Assembly: GCA_047495785.1 (NCBI GenBank)
Contig: JBLDXI010000017.1
Span: 3,782,001 to 3,846,000, forward strand
Direction: 5' to 3'
DNA: 64,000 nt
DNA from: Lepidodermella squamata
Lineage: Eukaryota > Gastrotricha
This document shows, piece after piece, positions 11,899 through 23,766 of the stretch. The notes below the pieces were generated by a model. It was not told where the DNA came from. It was given only the letters and a program-made list of their open reading frames with translations, and searched no databases. A program made the translations under genes and the position numbers. The number at the start of each line of letters is the position of its first letter. The stretch's first letter is position 1.

Positions 11899-13787
11899 CA
11901 GTAAATATGTTAAGCAGTTGGTTGCAACTGTCAATTTGTAATCAACTAGATCAAACGAAAAGAACTGCGTATAAGCGTTTGGCTCCGCTCACCGCTCACC
12001 GTAAATTTGGGTTGTTAACTTGCTAAAAACACTACAACGGCGGGAGAAAATTATTATGGAGAAATCAATAGAAATGCAATCGATACGTAAAATTACTAGC
12101 TGCTTATTGCTTTATAGTCAAATAACCCTAAGGCAGCCGGGAAAATATAACGGGCGAAAATCGCGCGAATAGGAAATTTCCAAGGTGACAAGCTCAGTAT
12201 CTAAGAAGTTACCTCAGGGATCGTAGAGCCGACTGCGGTTTAAGTGATACCACAGCCTCCCCGTGGCGGTAACGGGCAACGTATTAATAAGGCAAATGTG
12301 GGTCGCGTAACGACAAGTTCCCATAAAGGTGGGCTCTTTATGGGTGAAATTTCCTTCGGGGAATTTCAGTGCGTTTATCGCATGTAAAATTCATACCTAG
12401 GGAAGCCTCCACGCGTCGGCTGGTTTACAGTCACTTGAGAGAAATTTTCAGGTTCGGTCTCGGTATACAAACGTCCGTCATCTCTTGCCTTGTCGGGGCC
12501 CCTGTGCTTAAGATGTTCACAACATCTATCTGACTATCTGACTCACCTTCGGGTGTTTCTACCTGTTCCTCACCTAAGAAGTGGGATTTTCCCAGTTAGA
12601 AGAATTATACTGGTCATTTGCCACCTTAAAGGTGACTTGAAAAAGTTAATAAAAGTTTTTGGACTGCGCTAACCATGGCATATTATCGCGATCAAGCGAA
12701 ATAATGATTGAAACGAGCAAACATAATGCCTTGGCATACACGATCTGAAATATCTGGTAACGCGCATATAGAGATGCGTGTACAGACACGTCAGCTAAAC
12801 GGTAAAGAAATAAGAGAATGACTGAGTCTGTTTCTTTGACATCCAGAATTTAGCGGTGCTTTCGCGCTCATTGTTTGCTACAAGCGTTTACTCAAGCGCC
12901 ACATTATTACTGCGGGGGCACGTACAGAATACTAAGCATATTTATGATGAATCTCCACCCTGCCCAGAATACCAATATTACTTTGCTTCTGGACGCAGCG
13001 CGGTTCATTGTTATCAATATTTCCATCACTGCAGGCCATTCTGTTTTTTAGCCATTAGCTCGGTGCATTGAAGTGGATGTCTATCAGAACTCAAGATAAC
13101 GTCTAAATAGCTACGAAACAATATTGGGGATCCTGGAACGTCAGACTTCGAAAATACTTTTTAATATTTTCGCACCGGAGGGCAAAGGAGTCAATATGCG
13201 AGTAGCGAACTGCATGAACATAACATCATATTTATTTTTTTCTCAGCCACCACTGCCATTATAGGTATGTGTTGCGGATAGCGCATTGCTGTTAGCTTGT
13301 AACTGTACGTATGTGCTATTTCTCGAATTTTCACTGAAAAAACCCTTCTACGCATCTTTTTGGTGAAAACATCTTTAGTGAGTCACTCCTGCTTGCAGGC
13401 GAACTTTCAGAGAAACATGTCTTTCACGCCAGTATACACGTCAGCAGATATCGCCAACAGCTGCGACTCCGTTGCCTGAATTCTGACTATGGCCGCTGTG
13501 ATTCGCTGTGCATCCGGGTCCGGCGTCTGGAGGAATGTTATTGAGGTTAGCAGTGACCAAGTTGCAAATTTGTTGAGGAACCAATTCATGTTCAATTATC
13601 ACTTACTACCGGCTCTAACTGCTGATGATTAACGCATAATGGCGTAAATGCAAAAGCGAGAAGTAAAGCTCTGCATGATGCAAATTTAGGGGTAGCTGAG
13701 GTTCCGAGACCAGTGACTCGGGTCAACAATTTCTCCACTCAGGACTCAGGACTACCCAACAGCCAGGTTATCCAGTCAGATGAGCGC
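11899..13787. other. Intergenic between the two calmodulin genes, no gene seen
   Basis: Only short unsupported frames. Around 12.2-12.65 kb there are several small inverted motifs (for example 'cccataaaggtgggctctttatggg' type pairing and 'caccttaaaggtg'), which suggest an old, unrecognised repeat. I see no coding signature. Confidence 0.35.
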
Positions 13788-15121
13788 CTATTCCACTGGC
13801 TGTTCATAGACTGGTTTTACGATCTCGAAAGAGAATAGTGAGCCATGCCGAGTGGGCTTGCTTAAGGCTTCCGCCGAGGCATCTTGAAACGGAGAGGTAG
13901 GTTTCGCGCTATGGATCCGGTAAAAGGCTATTAGCATCTGGTGGCTAAGATTCCCACCCAGGCAGAGGACCGCCCGGGCCTGTGATACACTAAAACTGCG
14001 GCTTCTTTTCAAAGGCTGCAGTTTCTTCTGTATACAGCATATTCTCAAGAATTGAAGCTTCTTGTCGATCAAAACTCCGAGGTATTTGACAGGGTCGTGC
14101 CATTCGAGGTCACATCCATCTATACCTAGTTGAGTTTCAGACGGCGGAGCCTTATTGTTCGGTTTGAGATCCACAGGCCTTGGCTTTTGCGTGACCGACC
14201 GGCTTTCAGTTTTCAACGACTGAAATAATCTGAGACTTTCTCCAGGCATTCATTCAGCTGGCGTTTTGGAGCAAGGGCCACATCGTAGCGACGTTGAATA
14301 ACTCGGATTTAGGCCTGCTTACTTCCATTTCAAGGTGATAGGTGACAAGTAAAAAGTCTTTTTGGTTTTGCCTTTTCATTCACGTTGAAAAAAACCGCTT
14401 TTTACTTGTCACCCGTGACATTGAAACGGATGTAAACAAGCCTAAATCCGAGTTTTTCAACGCCGCTAACGACATCTTCGACGATGAAATATTTGGTATT
14501 GTGTAAACTAGTTCGCGCATGGTTTGCGACCCATGCTGTGGCCATGTCGAGAAAGCCGGAGGGCAGCATGTTGTACATTTTCTTCGCCTTCGTTCAGACC
14601 TGTAGTTGCCAGTCGGGCGATTCGATGGGGGTGATCCTCGACAGAATCGATTTTGTCGATTTTGGAATGCGGGGATTGGCACAGCGGCATGATTTCGCGC
14701 TCAAGCATTTCCGCAACACGTTTTTACCACAATGGCCACAATGGCCACACGGAGCTTGCCACGCGTTTTGGAGGTGATCTGCGAAGATCTTTGCAATGCC
14801 AGGATACGCGTAGGTCTCGAGGCCATTTTCATTCTTAGTGATCGATGGGCACTGGCTTGTATTCGAGGCGGTAGAGTTGCTTGCAAGGTTGTTGAACTCT
14901 TTCCAAAAGAGTCTCGCCTTATCGTGGAGCATTTTCGATAGCTTGGTAGATCTACGTTGAATCTCTCCTTCGTGATAAGAGCCTTGACCTTTTTGCTGGC
15001 CGCGTTGTATCGGTTTCGCGAAAGGTCTGTGCCGAGCGCCTGAAATCACAGAGTTTTCGATCATGCGACGGGATATCAGCATGTGTGCCAAAGTCGGACA
15101 CGCTAACCAACCGCTAACCAA
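13788..15121 (-). pseudogene. Non-LTR retrotransposon family B, degenerate ORF2 fragment
   Basis: Two pieces on the minus strand. At about 15121-14700 the linker between endonuclease and reverse transcriptase is readable (SKMLHDKARLFWKEFNNLAS, then IFADHLQNAW). At about 14250-13790 is a reverse-transcriptase thumb remnant with VKYLGVLIDKKL, the segment that follows the catalytic palm in LINE proteins. A hairpin element (14284-14470) lies between them. Stops and frame changes are frequent, so this is a dead copy. The same linker recurs at 20.3 kb (plus) and 25.0-25.4 kb (minus), which defines the family. The clade looks Jockey/CR1-like but was not determined. Confidence 0.7.
14284..14470. repeat. 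Foldback (hairpin) element inside a LINE fragment
   Basis: Imperfect inverted repeat. The left arm starts 'cgtagcgacgttgaa', the right arm ends 'ttcaacgccgctaacg', and both carry 'ctcggatttaggc' / 'gcctaaatccgag' and 'gtgacaagtaaaaag' / 'ctttttacttgtcac'. The arms are about 75 nt around a spacer of roughly 40 nt. It could be a small foldback transposon or an inverted duplication. Confidence 0.6.
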
Positions 15122-16611
15122 CCCCCTGGTCCGGCGTTTGTGTCCTACCTAACCCTTCTTGTAAGCATCTTGTCTCATCAATGCTGTTTCAAGCCGGGTG
15201 GCCGTATCGCTGGCAATTGAAGCATTCAGTTGAACCACATCTGGTTGCTTGGCCACAAGCCAACGGAATCTTAACATAAATGGCTTGCAGAACAGGCCGC
15301 TTTTCCCACAGTGTTTAGCAAGCAGCAAGATCGTAGTCGTTCAGTACGGACATAGCTTGTTCGCCACCTAGTCATCTTGTCGCCGAAGGCAGTCTTGGTT
15401 TGAGTTTTCGATACCCATATCAACATTCTTCACTATTCCGTAGGATGAAATATGCTAATGAGCTGTTTTCATTGTGATACGTCACGCACTGAACAATGAA
15501 AAGTGCTCATTAGCATATTATTTCGTCCTACATCCTACAGAGGTACTGTTGAATCCTAGGGTGGATTATCTGCTTATCAATCGGTAATGGGAGCACATGA
15601 CCCATAGATAAAGGTTAAAGGTTTCACATCTTAACATTTATCTATGACATGACCTATTGGTTGCGTTCTCTGAAGGTCAGTGGTTGGCCTCGTGTGTATC
15701 TGAGCAGAGTCCTATACTTACTCCTATACTGCCCCGGCTGAGTGGCAGCGATCGTCGATCTTTCTAGAAGGACGTATTCCTGGGTAATCCACGATTTTCA
15801 CTCCTGAATTATGAGTTCATGTGCAGTTGAATGCGTTGAATGCGAATCTCAGCCAACTAAAGTCAGATAGCCTATCCCGACTACAGCCAACGACGACTCA
15901 ACCAAATCTCAGCATAATGAAATATCAATCAACCTGTTTGAATAATGTGATTTGATTCGCAATAAGCAAGCGCTAAAAACTTGTAACTACCGTGGTTTTG
16001 AATTGGCTTTTGCAGGCGTTTTCAAGAAACAAGGAAGCGTGACGGAGGGGACCGGACGAGGAACCTTGACCGGATTATAGTGTATCAAGTGTTAATAATT
16101 CAATTTATAGAAAAAATTCAATCTTTATTCATTATTCAGCGATGATTAGGAATTTATAAGCATAAATTGCTGGAAATAGAACATCGACTATTTTCGCAAG
16201 CACCTAACATTTAGCAACAGCTTTTCGTTGCTACGAATCGGTGCATTCTTCCGATTCGAAAAGCTCGTTTGTTGCTATATAAAAGGTCGTTAACGTAAGC
16301 GACGTATTATCGAAGGCAACCTTATGCTAAGACGATAACGTTCTTAGATGATTAATACATTCCGGAGCTAACAATCCGATGGATGAGAGACGGCACAGGA
16401 AACTCAATTACGTATTTTCTAGACTTAGTCCTAGTTTTGGAAAATAATGATATCCTATAGCGTTCTACCAAGGGCATAACTAATATCAGTCTTTTTCTAT
16501 GCCGTCTCTCAAGTGGTAAACAAGCAAAATATTCAGCATTAATAGGACAATTCATTGAATTCATTGTTTGTGAATAGGCAGTTGTTCAGGCACGTTTGTT
16601 TCTGAATTGGG
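15122..16611. other. Intergenic; contains one strong hairpin
   Basis: No gene seen. The only clear structure is the inverted repeat at 15432-15533, listed separately. The rest shows short open frames without motifs. Confidence 0.4.
15432..15533. repeat. Inverted repeat with AT-rich arms
   Basis: Left arm 'gtaggatgaaatatgctaat' continues to 'gagctgttttcattgt'. The right arm is its near-complement, beginning 'acaatgaaaagtgctcatta' and ending 'tttcgtcctac'. Arms are about 37-40 nt around a spacer of about 25 nt that contains 'gatacgtcacgcactga'. It could be a tiny MITE or a transcribed hairpin. Confidence 0.65.
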
Positions 16612-18314
16612 TTATTTCGAAGTCATCATCGCGACGAATTCTAACAGGAGCAGCTTAATTTGTGCACTTTATTTGACTCAAATTCAAGAAGTTTACCTTC
16701 GTAGTTGACTTGTCCATCTCCATCAATATCAGCTTCCCTAATCATCTGGAAGACAAAATTACAACAGATATAAGAACAGAGTTTAAGAGCATTGCCTATC
16801 GATTGCAAAAAAGCACACTTAGCACAAACTATTCGTCTCAGGAATGAGGGTTACACGCCAAAGTAAACAGTCAGATAATTTTAGCGCCGATAGCGCATGA
16901 ATAGAGCCACAAATACTTATGATTCCATTGGAAACCCTCAGACGGAGAATTGCTCCTGCACTTGAGGGCCAGTGAGAACCAATGTAATCTATCGCCCTCA
17001 GACTATTACTCACGCCGTAATACACGAAGTTTGGGAGGTACAAATCTTATTATGACAAATTAATCAGAAAGGTAGTCTGACCTCATCAACTTCATCGTCT
17101 GTCAGCTTCTCGCCAAGATTGGTCATCACTGCAAAAGCAGAAAATATGAAATCAGTGACCTGAAATAAATAATAATAAGGGATCTGATTCTTATCTCTTT
17201 GAAAAATTGGTATACGCCATAAAAGCGCGCTATTTATGGTTAATTTAGTGCTTCGATTTCATATATAAATTATAGCCTATATGTAATATTTTTGGGATCC
17301 TTAATTTTTTAATATGTGAAAAGGGTAAATTGCGCGGTAACGTTCAAATGCTGTATAGTGCAAAAACAGGTTAGGAATGCTACATAAGACGGAAAAGACT
17401 CGATACCATGTCTCAGCTCAGAGGACGAAATGAAACCGTTGCCGTCTTTGTCGAAGACTCGGAAAGCCTAAAATAAGGTTATAAATAATTTGGTTCATTT
17501 CTGGCTTATTCGAAAACGCTAGCGACGCCATATAACATTCCATTTGACGGTAAGTATTTTACCGCAAGGCGAATAACAAGAATGCTTCTCGTAACAACGC
17601 TTTAGTATGTAACAACGAATTGTGTGCCAGCTAAGCCGATTACGGTATAATGTTTACCGCACAAGAGAACGGCAGCAGGATGAATTTACCGTCAAATGAA
17701 ACGTTACGCCGCGTCACTGGCGAACCCTTTACCTCCCGTATCTCCTCCTCTGTATCAGTGTCTTTCATCTTTTTTGCCATCATTGTCAGAAATTCAGAAA
17801 AATCGATTGTGCCATTTCCTGTCAAACATAGTCTTAAATACTTGCACTTCAAGCTTTTAGGGATAGGGCAACCATCTGCGTCGACTTCATTGATCATATC
17901 CTAAAAGCAGAAAACAATAAAAATGGCCTCACGCGCATCACCTCAACTCACTTGAAGCTCAGATTCCGTAGGATTTTGCCCTGTGAATGCATTCCTCGAT
18001 GAATCCTCTTTACAGATTATAAAAGTTATAAGTACCTAAGGACCGCATTACTGTCGCTAGCTCTTTCGTTGTTATAGTGCCATCACCATCTTCGAGCAAG
18101 CAATTCATTCAGTAATAATGGCAATGATTGTTTCTACCGACCTTTGTCAAACAGCGAGAAGGCCTCGCGGAATTCTTCGAATTAGAGCAGTTGAAAGAAT
18201 TGTTATTTGGCGAATACATGAGCCTACCTGCTATTTGTTCCTCCGAGAGTTGGTCAGCCTAAGTTTAGCAAACATCCTGCTTTTTTGGGAAATCAACTCT
18301 AGAAGCCTTACCAT
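16612..18314 (-). CDS. CaM: Calmodulin (149 aa)
   Basis: Eleven exons on the minus strand: 18314-18312 (ATG only), 18258-18228, 18174-18142, 18089-18036, 17980-17952, 17900-17873, 17818-17733, 17467-17407, 17128-17082, 16745-16697 and 16640-16612. They total 450 nt, giving 149 residues, the normal calmodulin length, with every phase consistent. It starts [20 protein letters not shown] and ends [12 protein letters not shown]. The four loops are [36 protein letters not shown] and [12 protein letters not shown], all with intact Ca2+ ligands, and the helical linker is [11 protein letters not shown]. It is the general cytosolic Ca2+ sensor that binds amphipathic helices in kinases, phosphatases and channels. 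It differs from the common metazoan sequence at about ten places (for example S5, A33, S66, SS in loop 3, A in AMMTSK), so the lineage is fast-evolving. The paralog at 10946-11897 lies 4.7 kb downstream. Confidence 0.95.
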
Positions 18315-19744
18315 TTGTTGCGTCGACTAAACTTCAGTCTCCAAGCTCAAGAAAATGCGCACTGAAAACACAAAGCTGCTACAAATGCTCTGAAAGAATT
18401 GCAGCGCAATTTAAAAAGGCGAAATCGCTCATCTGATGCTCAGATTTATTATTTAGATAGAGCTCGTAATATTTGTAAGCGACGTCAGCATTGCCGTCTT
18501 CTATCATAGGCCTGCTAAGTTGCGAGCGCAGAGTTTCCGATTTGTCTTCCCACTTTTAAATAAAAGCTTCGGCGCAAAGCTTCCGCGGCGAAAAAAACTA
18601 ATGCACGCGCCCTAATCTGCATCGATTGCACCTGACACTATCAGTAAACGATTAAAACGTGATCCATTGCATCAGGCGTATGTCTTCTCAACAGGATAAT
18701 TAGAACTTGTCGAAGAAGAACAACGCGGTAAACCAAGTAACGGCTAAAATGTAAATCGAAATAACGCAACCCAGTACACAGGAAATCGGCAGGTTTTTGT
18801 TCAAAAATTACCGAAAAATTCCCCACAGTATGCCCGCAGTTATCACAGCTAACCTAGCCGAACAGAAAGGTATGAGTGCGCGAAAATTATTTTACATTAT
18901 CCGGATGCATATCCTAATGATTATCGGCCTTTTAAGGCTTGCTGTGTCTGAAGGGCGAAGTTACCTTAATTTTAAGTTGATAACATTCAAAATTTCACTT
19001 CCCAATCACCAATTTTAAAAGACTACAGTTTGCAAACCATGTGGGATATCGATTATTTCAAATTCTTGATGCTAACATCGCAAAGTGATATTCCTCCAAA
19101 CGGCGATCTAAATTGAAATTTCGGTGCCCTGTCAAATTCGAATTAAGCTTTCCTGCCGTGAATGGGTTAAAACCCGAATGGCTGTACTAAAAGCAAAGAA
19201 TAGCGAATGGGCGCGCCTCTGGCGGCAGAAATTTATCACCACTGCTGGCGAAACCATACCCTTCTCGTGGACACTTGCGACATCCGCCTCTCCACCGCTG
19301 GATCCCAGTAAGTACAAAGTACAACATGCAACGTAAATGGTCAATGCAACGCAACTAAACTAACCTATCGTTCTTCCGACGACTCACATGGACGCAAGGG
19401 CTTTCTTTCCGATGGCGACGAACATCCTCTGTCGATGCGCTCCGATGCACTTCTGACGCATTTTTAGCCGTGTTCAGGGCGGCTTCTGGTTGTCTTACGG
19501 GGTAGATAGCGCCCAAAAGAGACGGACATATGGATTAATTAACGATGCACGTGGTGCCATACAATTTTCGGTGGTGGGCGACACGGGCAAAAAATGAATT
19601 TTCGGAAGAAAATTCTAATCCCTGCGTCCGAGAACAACAAAGATCCTGAAAATATGATGCTTTCGGCTTTTGCTATTGGACCCCGATACGCTCCGAAATC
19701 AAATATTGTAATTTTCGTCCATTTTGTAATTTTCGAGCGAGGTA
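18315..19744. other. Intergenic; one possible exon-like frame near 19.12-19.31 kb
   Basis: No supported gene. A plus-strand frame at 19124-19312 encodes a basic, Trp-rich stretch (KNSEWARLWRQKF) and ends at a strong gtaagt donor. I found no matching partner exon, so it stays unassigned. Confidence 0.3.
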
Positions 19745-20190
19745 CTTAACTGCCAAAACATCTTTTGTAACAAAACAATCGCTTGCTTGAAAAAAGACTG
19801 CTTCAAATGCTGGGAATCTTCTACCATCAAGTTGAGTTTGTGTTTGTGTTGAGTTTGTTTAGAATCGAAATTAGAGATTCCCAGCGGTTTCCATTAATGG
19901 ATTAGAGCCAAAAATCAGACCCAAGAATTGGACCTAATTATTAGACCCAGATTATGGCGCAACAATCGAAATTTCGACGTTATTTCACAGTCATTTTCAA
20001 AGACCCGCTCAGACCTTGTGGCCCCAAATTTGGTGTCAAGAGAACCGCCGGGTCATGGCCTACATTTTTCCGTCGGGCATTTTGCCCTACGACGCATCGT
20101 TGACCCCCATAAAAGGAATTTTGACAGATCCAGGATTTGGATCCAAATATCGGATCTCGCAGTCTATTTTGGCAGTTAAAGTGTTAATAG
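19745..20190. mobile_element. Non-autonomous TIR element, family X, copy 1
   Basis: Ends are 'ttaactgccaaaa' on the left and 'ttttggcagttaa' on the right. The interior shares long blocks with the copy at 22317-22820: 'gggtctgatttttggctcta' in inverse, 'gacgcatcgttgaccc', 'gccgggtcatggcctaca' and 'atatcggatctcgcagtcta'. No coding capacity. The end sequences are inverted, as expected for a MITE; the target duplication was not resolved. Confidence 0.65.
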
Positions 20191-20289
20191 AGTGGTGGAA
20201 ACCTTGAATCATTAATGATTAATGCAACAAATGCGACCACACCGAGATGTAATGCGAGCAAGCTCAAGGTTTGGCGCCTAACAGAGCCT

Positions 20290-20625
20290 AACAGCGGCGA
20301 TGAAAGGCTGCGGGCAAGGAAAGCGGTCGAGCGATTCGACACAGATGTTTCGCGAAGACTGTAAAAGCCTCAGATATCTTATCGCCAAGGAGAGAGCAAA
20401 GGGGTACCAACGAATATGTACGGAGATTTCAAAAATGCTTCATGATAAACCCCGAACCTTCAGAAAGGAATTCAACCGCCTTGCAAATAAATTGATAGCT
20501 TCGAATCAACGTCAATACCCACCAACACTAAAACATATACGGTCTCGAGACCTACGCGAATCCTGGCAAAGCAAAGATCTTTGCAGATCATCTGGAATAC
20601 GTCTGGCAAACTGGAGGCTTTAGAT
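20290..20625 (+). pseudogene. Non-LTR retrotransposon family B fragment
   Basis: Plus-strand frame at 20300-20623 containing YLIAKERAKGYQRICTEISK, KMLHDKPRTFRKEFNRLANK and IASNQRQYPP. These match the linker region of the copies at 14.7-15.1 kb and 25.0-25.4 kb. A frame slip after ...RDLRES moves the 'IFADHL' segment into another frame. Only about 330 nt of the element remains. Confidence 0.7.
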
Positions 20626-20699
20626 AGGGTCGAACGGAAGAGTTTTACCAGGTTCAATGTCGATACAGCAATCGTAAGTCGTAAGAACGACGGGGCGGA

Positions 20700-21810
20700 G
20701 GCTTCTTTTTCATCGAAAACGTCGCTGAATTCGCGGTATTTTTAGGGCAAATGCTATGCAGTTGGTGCGTTTCCAGTCTTCTTCTGAAGTTCTTCTTGAA
20801 TGCTGCCCAGGAGTAACCGACCTGCAGCCGTATTTTCTTGGCCATCACTTTGGAAGTGATGTTTGCATTAATTCGAGATGTAATGAATAGTGTTCTCATT
20901 CCAATTGATGTACGAGCTGTGAAGTTTCAGCCAAGGCATGCCGAGGACCGGGATAACTTTGTAATGGGGACTTTCGATAACATCGAATTTGATCAGCTCT
21001 TTGATACCAGCGAAATGCCTCGTTGGCGTTCGAATTTAGCAGCGATGAATTGCCTTCGGCGCCACAATCGACCATCGCGAGAGCAAATGTACCTTGGTCA
21101 GTTAGCGGTTCAACGATCATACCTTGAATAACAAAAAGCTCAAATGAATAACAATCATCATCTTAAATTTTATTGTAATTTTATTGTAACCTTTTAGCAT
21201 TTTCGTGTTGATATTGTTGAAAATTAGAGCTGGCCTACGACGGCCTGACGCGTTCGGGCATCCAGCGCACAAGTGATCAGCACAGCCACAGTAGAAACTA
21301 AGACCCAGCATTGCTTAGAGGCGCCCTAGCAACTCTGCCGATCTCCATCGGAGCAGGCTCAGCGTCGCTGGTGTTCATTGCAGCTGAAACTTGATTCGCC
21401 AAGGGTTCCGTTGTAGAAGCACGGTAAGAAATTGCTGGTTGTCGATTCGGTGCACGTTGCTTTTCGGCACGCCGCTCGGACAGCCTAATACTCTGACCGA
21501 CCAGGCCAATCGAATCGATATTAGGCTAATATCGATTCGATTGGCCTGGTCGGTCAACGCCTTCAGAGTAGTGCATGGTTCGCTGTAAGCCAAAACATCC
21601 TTAATTTCGTCGTTCAAACCAAGTCGAAACTGGTGGCGCAAGGCCACATAATTAAAATCCAGATCCACGTTAATTTGATTGAATTCGGATGCATAGACCG
21701 ACCCTGGTCGATTTCCTTGAACATATGTTTTTCCGATGCAGAGCCGTAGCCTTTCGATCGGGATCACCAAAGGCCGCGGCAAAACGAAGTTTGAAAGTTT
21801 TCCAAACATT
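20700..21810 (-). pseudogene. Degenerate Ty3/Gypsy element, gag and protease (family 1)
   Basis: Read on the minus strand. About 21790-21460 encodes a gag capsid segment (VYASEFNQINVDLDFNYVAL, then FRLGLNDEIKDVL and ALTDQANRID), the pattern of Ty3/Gypsy or Sushi-type gag. About 21305-21265 has a zinc knuckle of the form YCGCADHLCAGCP whose first Cys is lost. About 21110-21040 has ALAMVDCGAEGNSS, an aspartic-protease active site with Cys in place of the usual Ser/Thr after Asp. Frame breaks between the parts and the absence of reverse transcriptase mark a dead remnant. It is distinct from the Gypsy family at 42-47 kb. A 63-bp palindrome (21494-21556) lies in the gag part. Confidence 0.65.
21494..21556. 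repeat. 63-bp near-perfect palindrome
   Basis: Two 31-nt arms, beginning 'tgaccgaccaggccaatcga' and ending with its complement, around a single central base. It can form a long cruciform or RNA hairpin. In protein terms the gag motif ALTDQANRID is mirrored, so it looks like a local inverted duplication of gag sequence. Confidence 0.85.
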
Positions 21811-21829
21811 CATATATCTTCATTTTTCT

Positions 21830-22060
21830 CGATGAACGGATACAGAGTCGCGAGCCGGTCCAGATAGAATACCGATTGAAGTAGTCAGAGACTTTTCTCA
21901 GTTCGGCGTTCATTCGAGCGATCGCCACGGCTGGCGTTTTGTGTTTGGCAGCTACGTCGTCTGCTAGGGCTACGTCGTCTGCGAACAAGCTGTTCATGAC
22001 GGTGGACGGTGCTGGGAATTTCGCGCGGCAAATCAGCGGTGTACAAAAGGGATAAGGACT
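21830..22060 (-). pseudogene. LINE reverse-transcriptase palm fragment with internal tandem duplication
   Basis: On the minus strand the stretch reads MNSLFADDVALADDVA followed by AIARMNAELRKVSDYFNRY. FADD is the catalytic motif C of non-LTR reverse transcriptases, and the helix after it fits the same fold. The FADDVA/LADDVA doubling comes from an 18-nt tandem repeat at about 21953-21990. Nothing else of the element is readable here. Confidence 0.55.
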
Positions 22061-22316
22061 ACGACGGCTTTTTTTCCATTTTGATGGAACGTTGCTGAAT
22101 TTTATAAAGTATGCGCAAACTTTTTTTTGCCTCGCTTTTTTTGAATAACTCCCTAACCACAATGAATTTTTCAATGCGGTTTTCGCCAGTCGATAGATCT
22201 AGTCTGGGGTGATCTTTCCCTGAAGTTTCGTTAGAAAGGGGTTCGGGAGACAAAATTGATGACGAAAATGCTGCCCGCGACTTTTATTACAAATTCTCAT
22301 TTTTGAAAAATAACAT

Positions 22317-22820
22317 TTTAACACTTTAACTGCCAAAAATAGACTGCGAGGTCCGATATTTGGGTCTAATTCCTGGGTCTGTCAAAAAGTCATTTTTTTC
22401 GGGTCAACGATGCGTCGAGGGGCAAAATGCATGACGGCAAAGTGTAGGCCATGACCTGGCGGTTCTTTTGACACCAAATTTGGAGCCAAAGACATCAAGG
22501 AACGCACAGAAATCAAACTTGAAAAACAGTGAAATTTCGATTGTTGCGCCATAATCTGGGTCTAATAATTAGGTCCAATTCTTGGGTCTGATTTTTGGCT
22601 CTAATCCAAAATTTCGACGTTATTTCACTGTCATTTTCAATGACCTGCTGAGACCTTGTGGCCCCGAAATCGGTGTCAAAAGAACCGCCAGGTCATGGCC
22701 TACACTTTGCCGTCATGCATTTTGCCCCTCGACGCATCGTTGACCCGAAAAAAATGACTTTTTGACAGACCCAGGAATTAGACCCAAATATCGGACCTCG
22801 CAGTCTATTTTTGGCAGTTA
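22317..22820. mobile_element. Non-autonomous TIR element, family X, copy 2 (palindromic)
   Basis: The left end 'aactgccaaaaatagactgc' is mirrored at the right end 'gcagtctatttttggcagtt'. Arms of roughly 230 nt continue inward with shared 'gcatgacggcaaagtgtagg' type sequence. It is related to copy 1 at 19.7-20.2 kb. Its right end abuts the inverted pair that starts at 22821, which appears to have inserted at or inside its terminal repeat. Confidence 0.7.
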
Positions 22821-23730
22821 CGGGGTGGTGATCGTAAGCTCCTTAACCCCACCTTAATTCCTCAAGTGCTAAGGTTGGTGATCGAAAGTTAAGGTCGCCC
22901 TTATCTTTAACTGTTTTTGCGAAATAGGGTCAACTTAAGTCGAAGTGTGATCGAACGCTTAAGTTAAGGAAATAAGTAAACATTTTGTACTTTTTAACAA
23001 TAAGTAAGTGATCGAAAGAAAAAGACGCCTTAAAATGGACTTAAGAAAATAAGTTAAGGGTTGTCACACCCCTAAGTTTAAGGGACCTCGAGAGGTCCCT
23101 CAGCCAACTGGTTGTCGATATTTCACGTGGAAAAACCGGGTTTACCGGGCGTCGAGGACTCTATCGGGCCACTGCGGACCTATGCCAAGGCAGTGGTGTC
23201 GAGTTTTCCTGTAAATTGCGCCAAAATAATTATCGACAATGAAGAAAAGATAAGTTGGGTGATCGTATCACGATTTTTCTTATCTTAGTGAAAGTTTTAG
23301 CGGCTACGGACAGGTGAGCAATCTTGAATTAGTGGAGCATCGCGGAGAAAATATGGGTTCCGCAATACTAGAAATAAAATAGGATCGATTACAAAGCTTC
23401 TAATCTTGACCAATGAAAATATCGGACTGATAATTGGGACACAAATTTGTCTCTAGAAATCAGGCCATCTTTTGGCATTGTTGCGCAATCACTTAAGGTC
23501 ACTTTAACTTTGATCACTCAACTTACGAATCTCAGTAAAAAGTTAAGGTTGGTGATAGAACGGTATCGAGATCCGGATAAGGTACGATAACATTCCTTTA
23601 AGTGGACCTTAACTAAGGGCGCCTTTGATAAGGTGAGTTTCGATCACACACCAATTTAAGGTCAACTTAGCAAAGTGAACTTATCTGAAAAGTTACCACT
23701 TAAGTTAAGGTCCGTACGATCACCACCCCG
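22821..23730 (+). mobile_element. 910-bp TIR element, copy A of a head-to-head pair
   Basis: Starts 'cggggtggtgatcgtaagct' and ends '...gtacgatcaccaccccg', so the two ends are inverted repeats of at least 16 nt. Many internal 'gtgatcgaaag' / 'gatcaccaac' motifs alternate with 'ttaagg' tracts. No open frame of interest. TA flanks both ends, a possible target duplication. Copy B (23767-24676) is the same length in the opposite orientation and nearly identical. Confidence 0.75.
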
Positions 23731-23766
23731 TAATGCCATCCAGCCTCAAATCCTTTAACACTTTAA

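Noticed and set aside
19124-19312. Possible exon with a strong gtaagt donor
   Set aside because: No upstream or downstream partner exon with matching phase was found, and the peptide has no motif.
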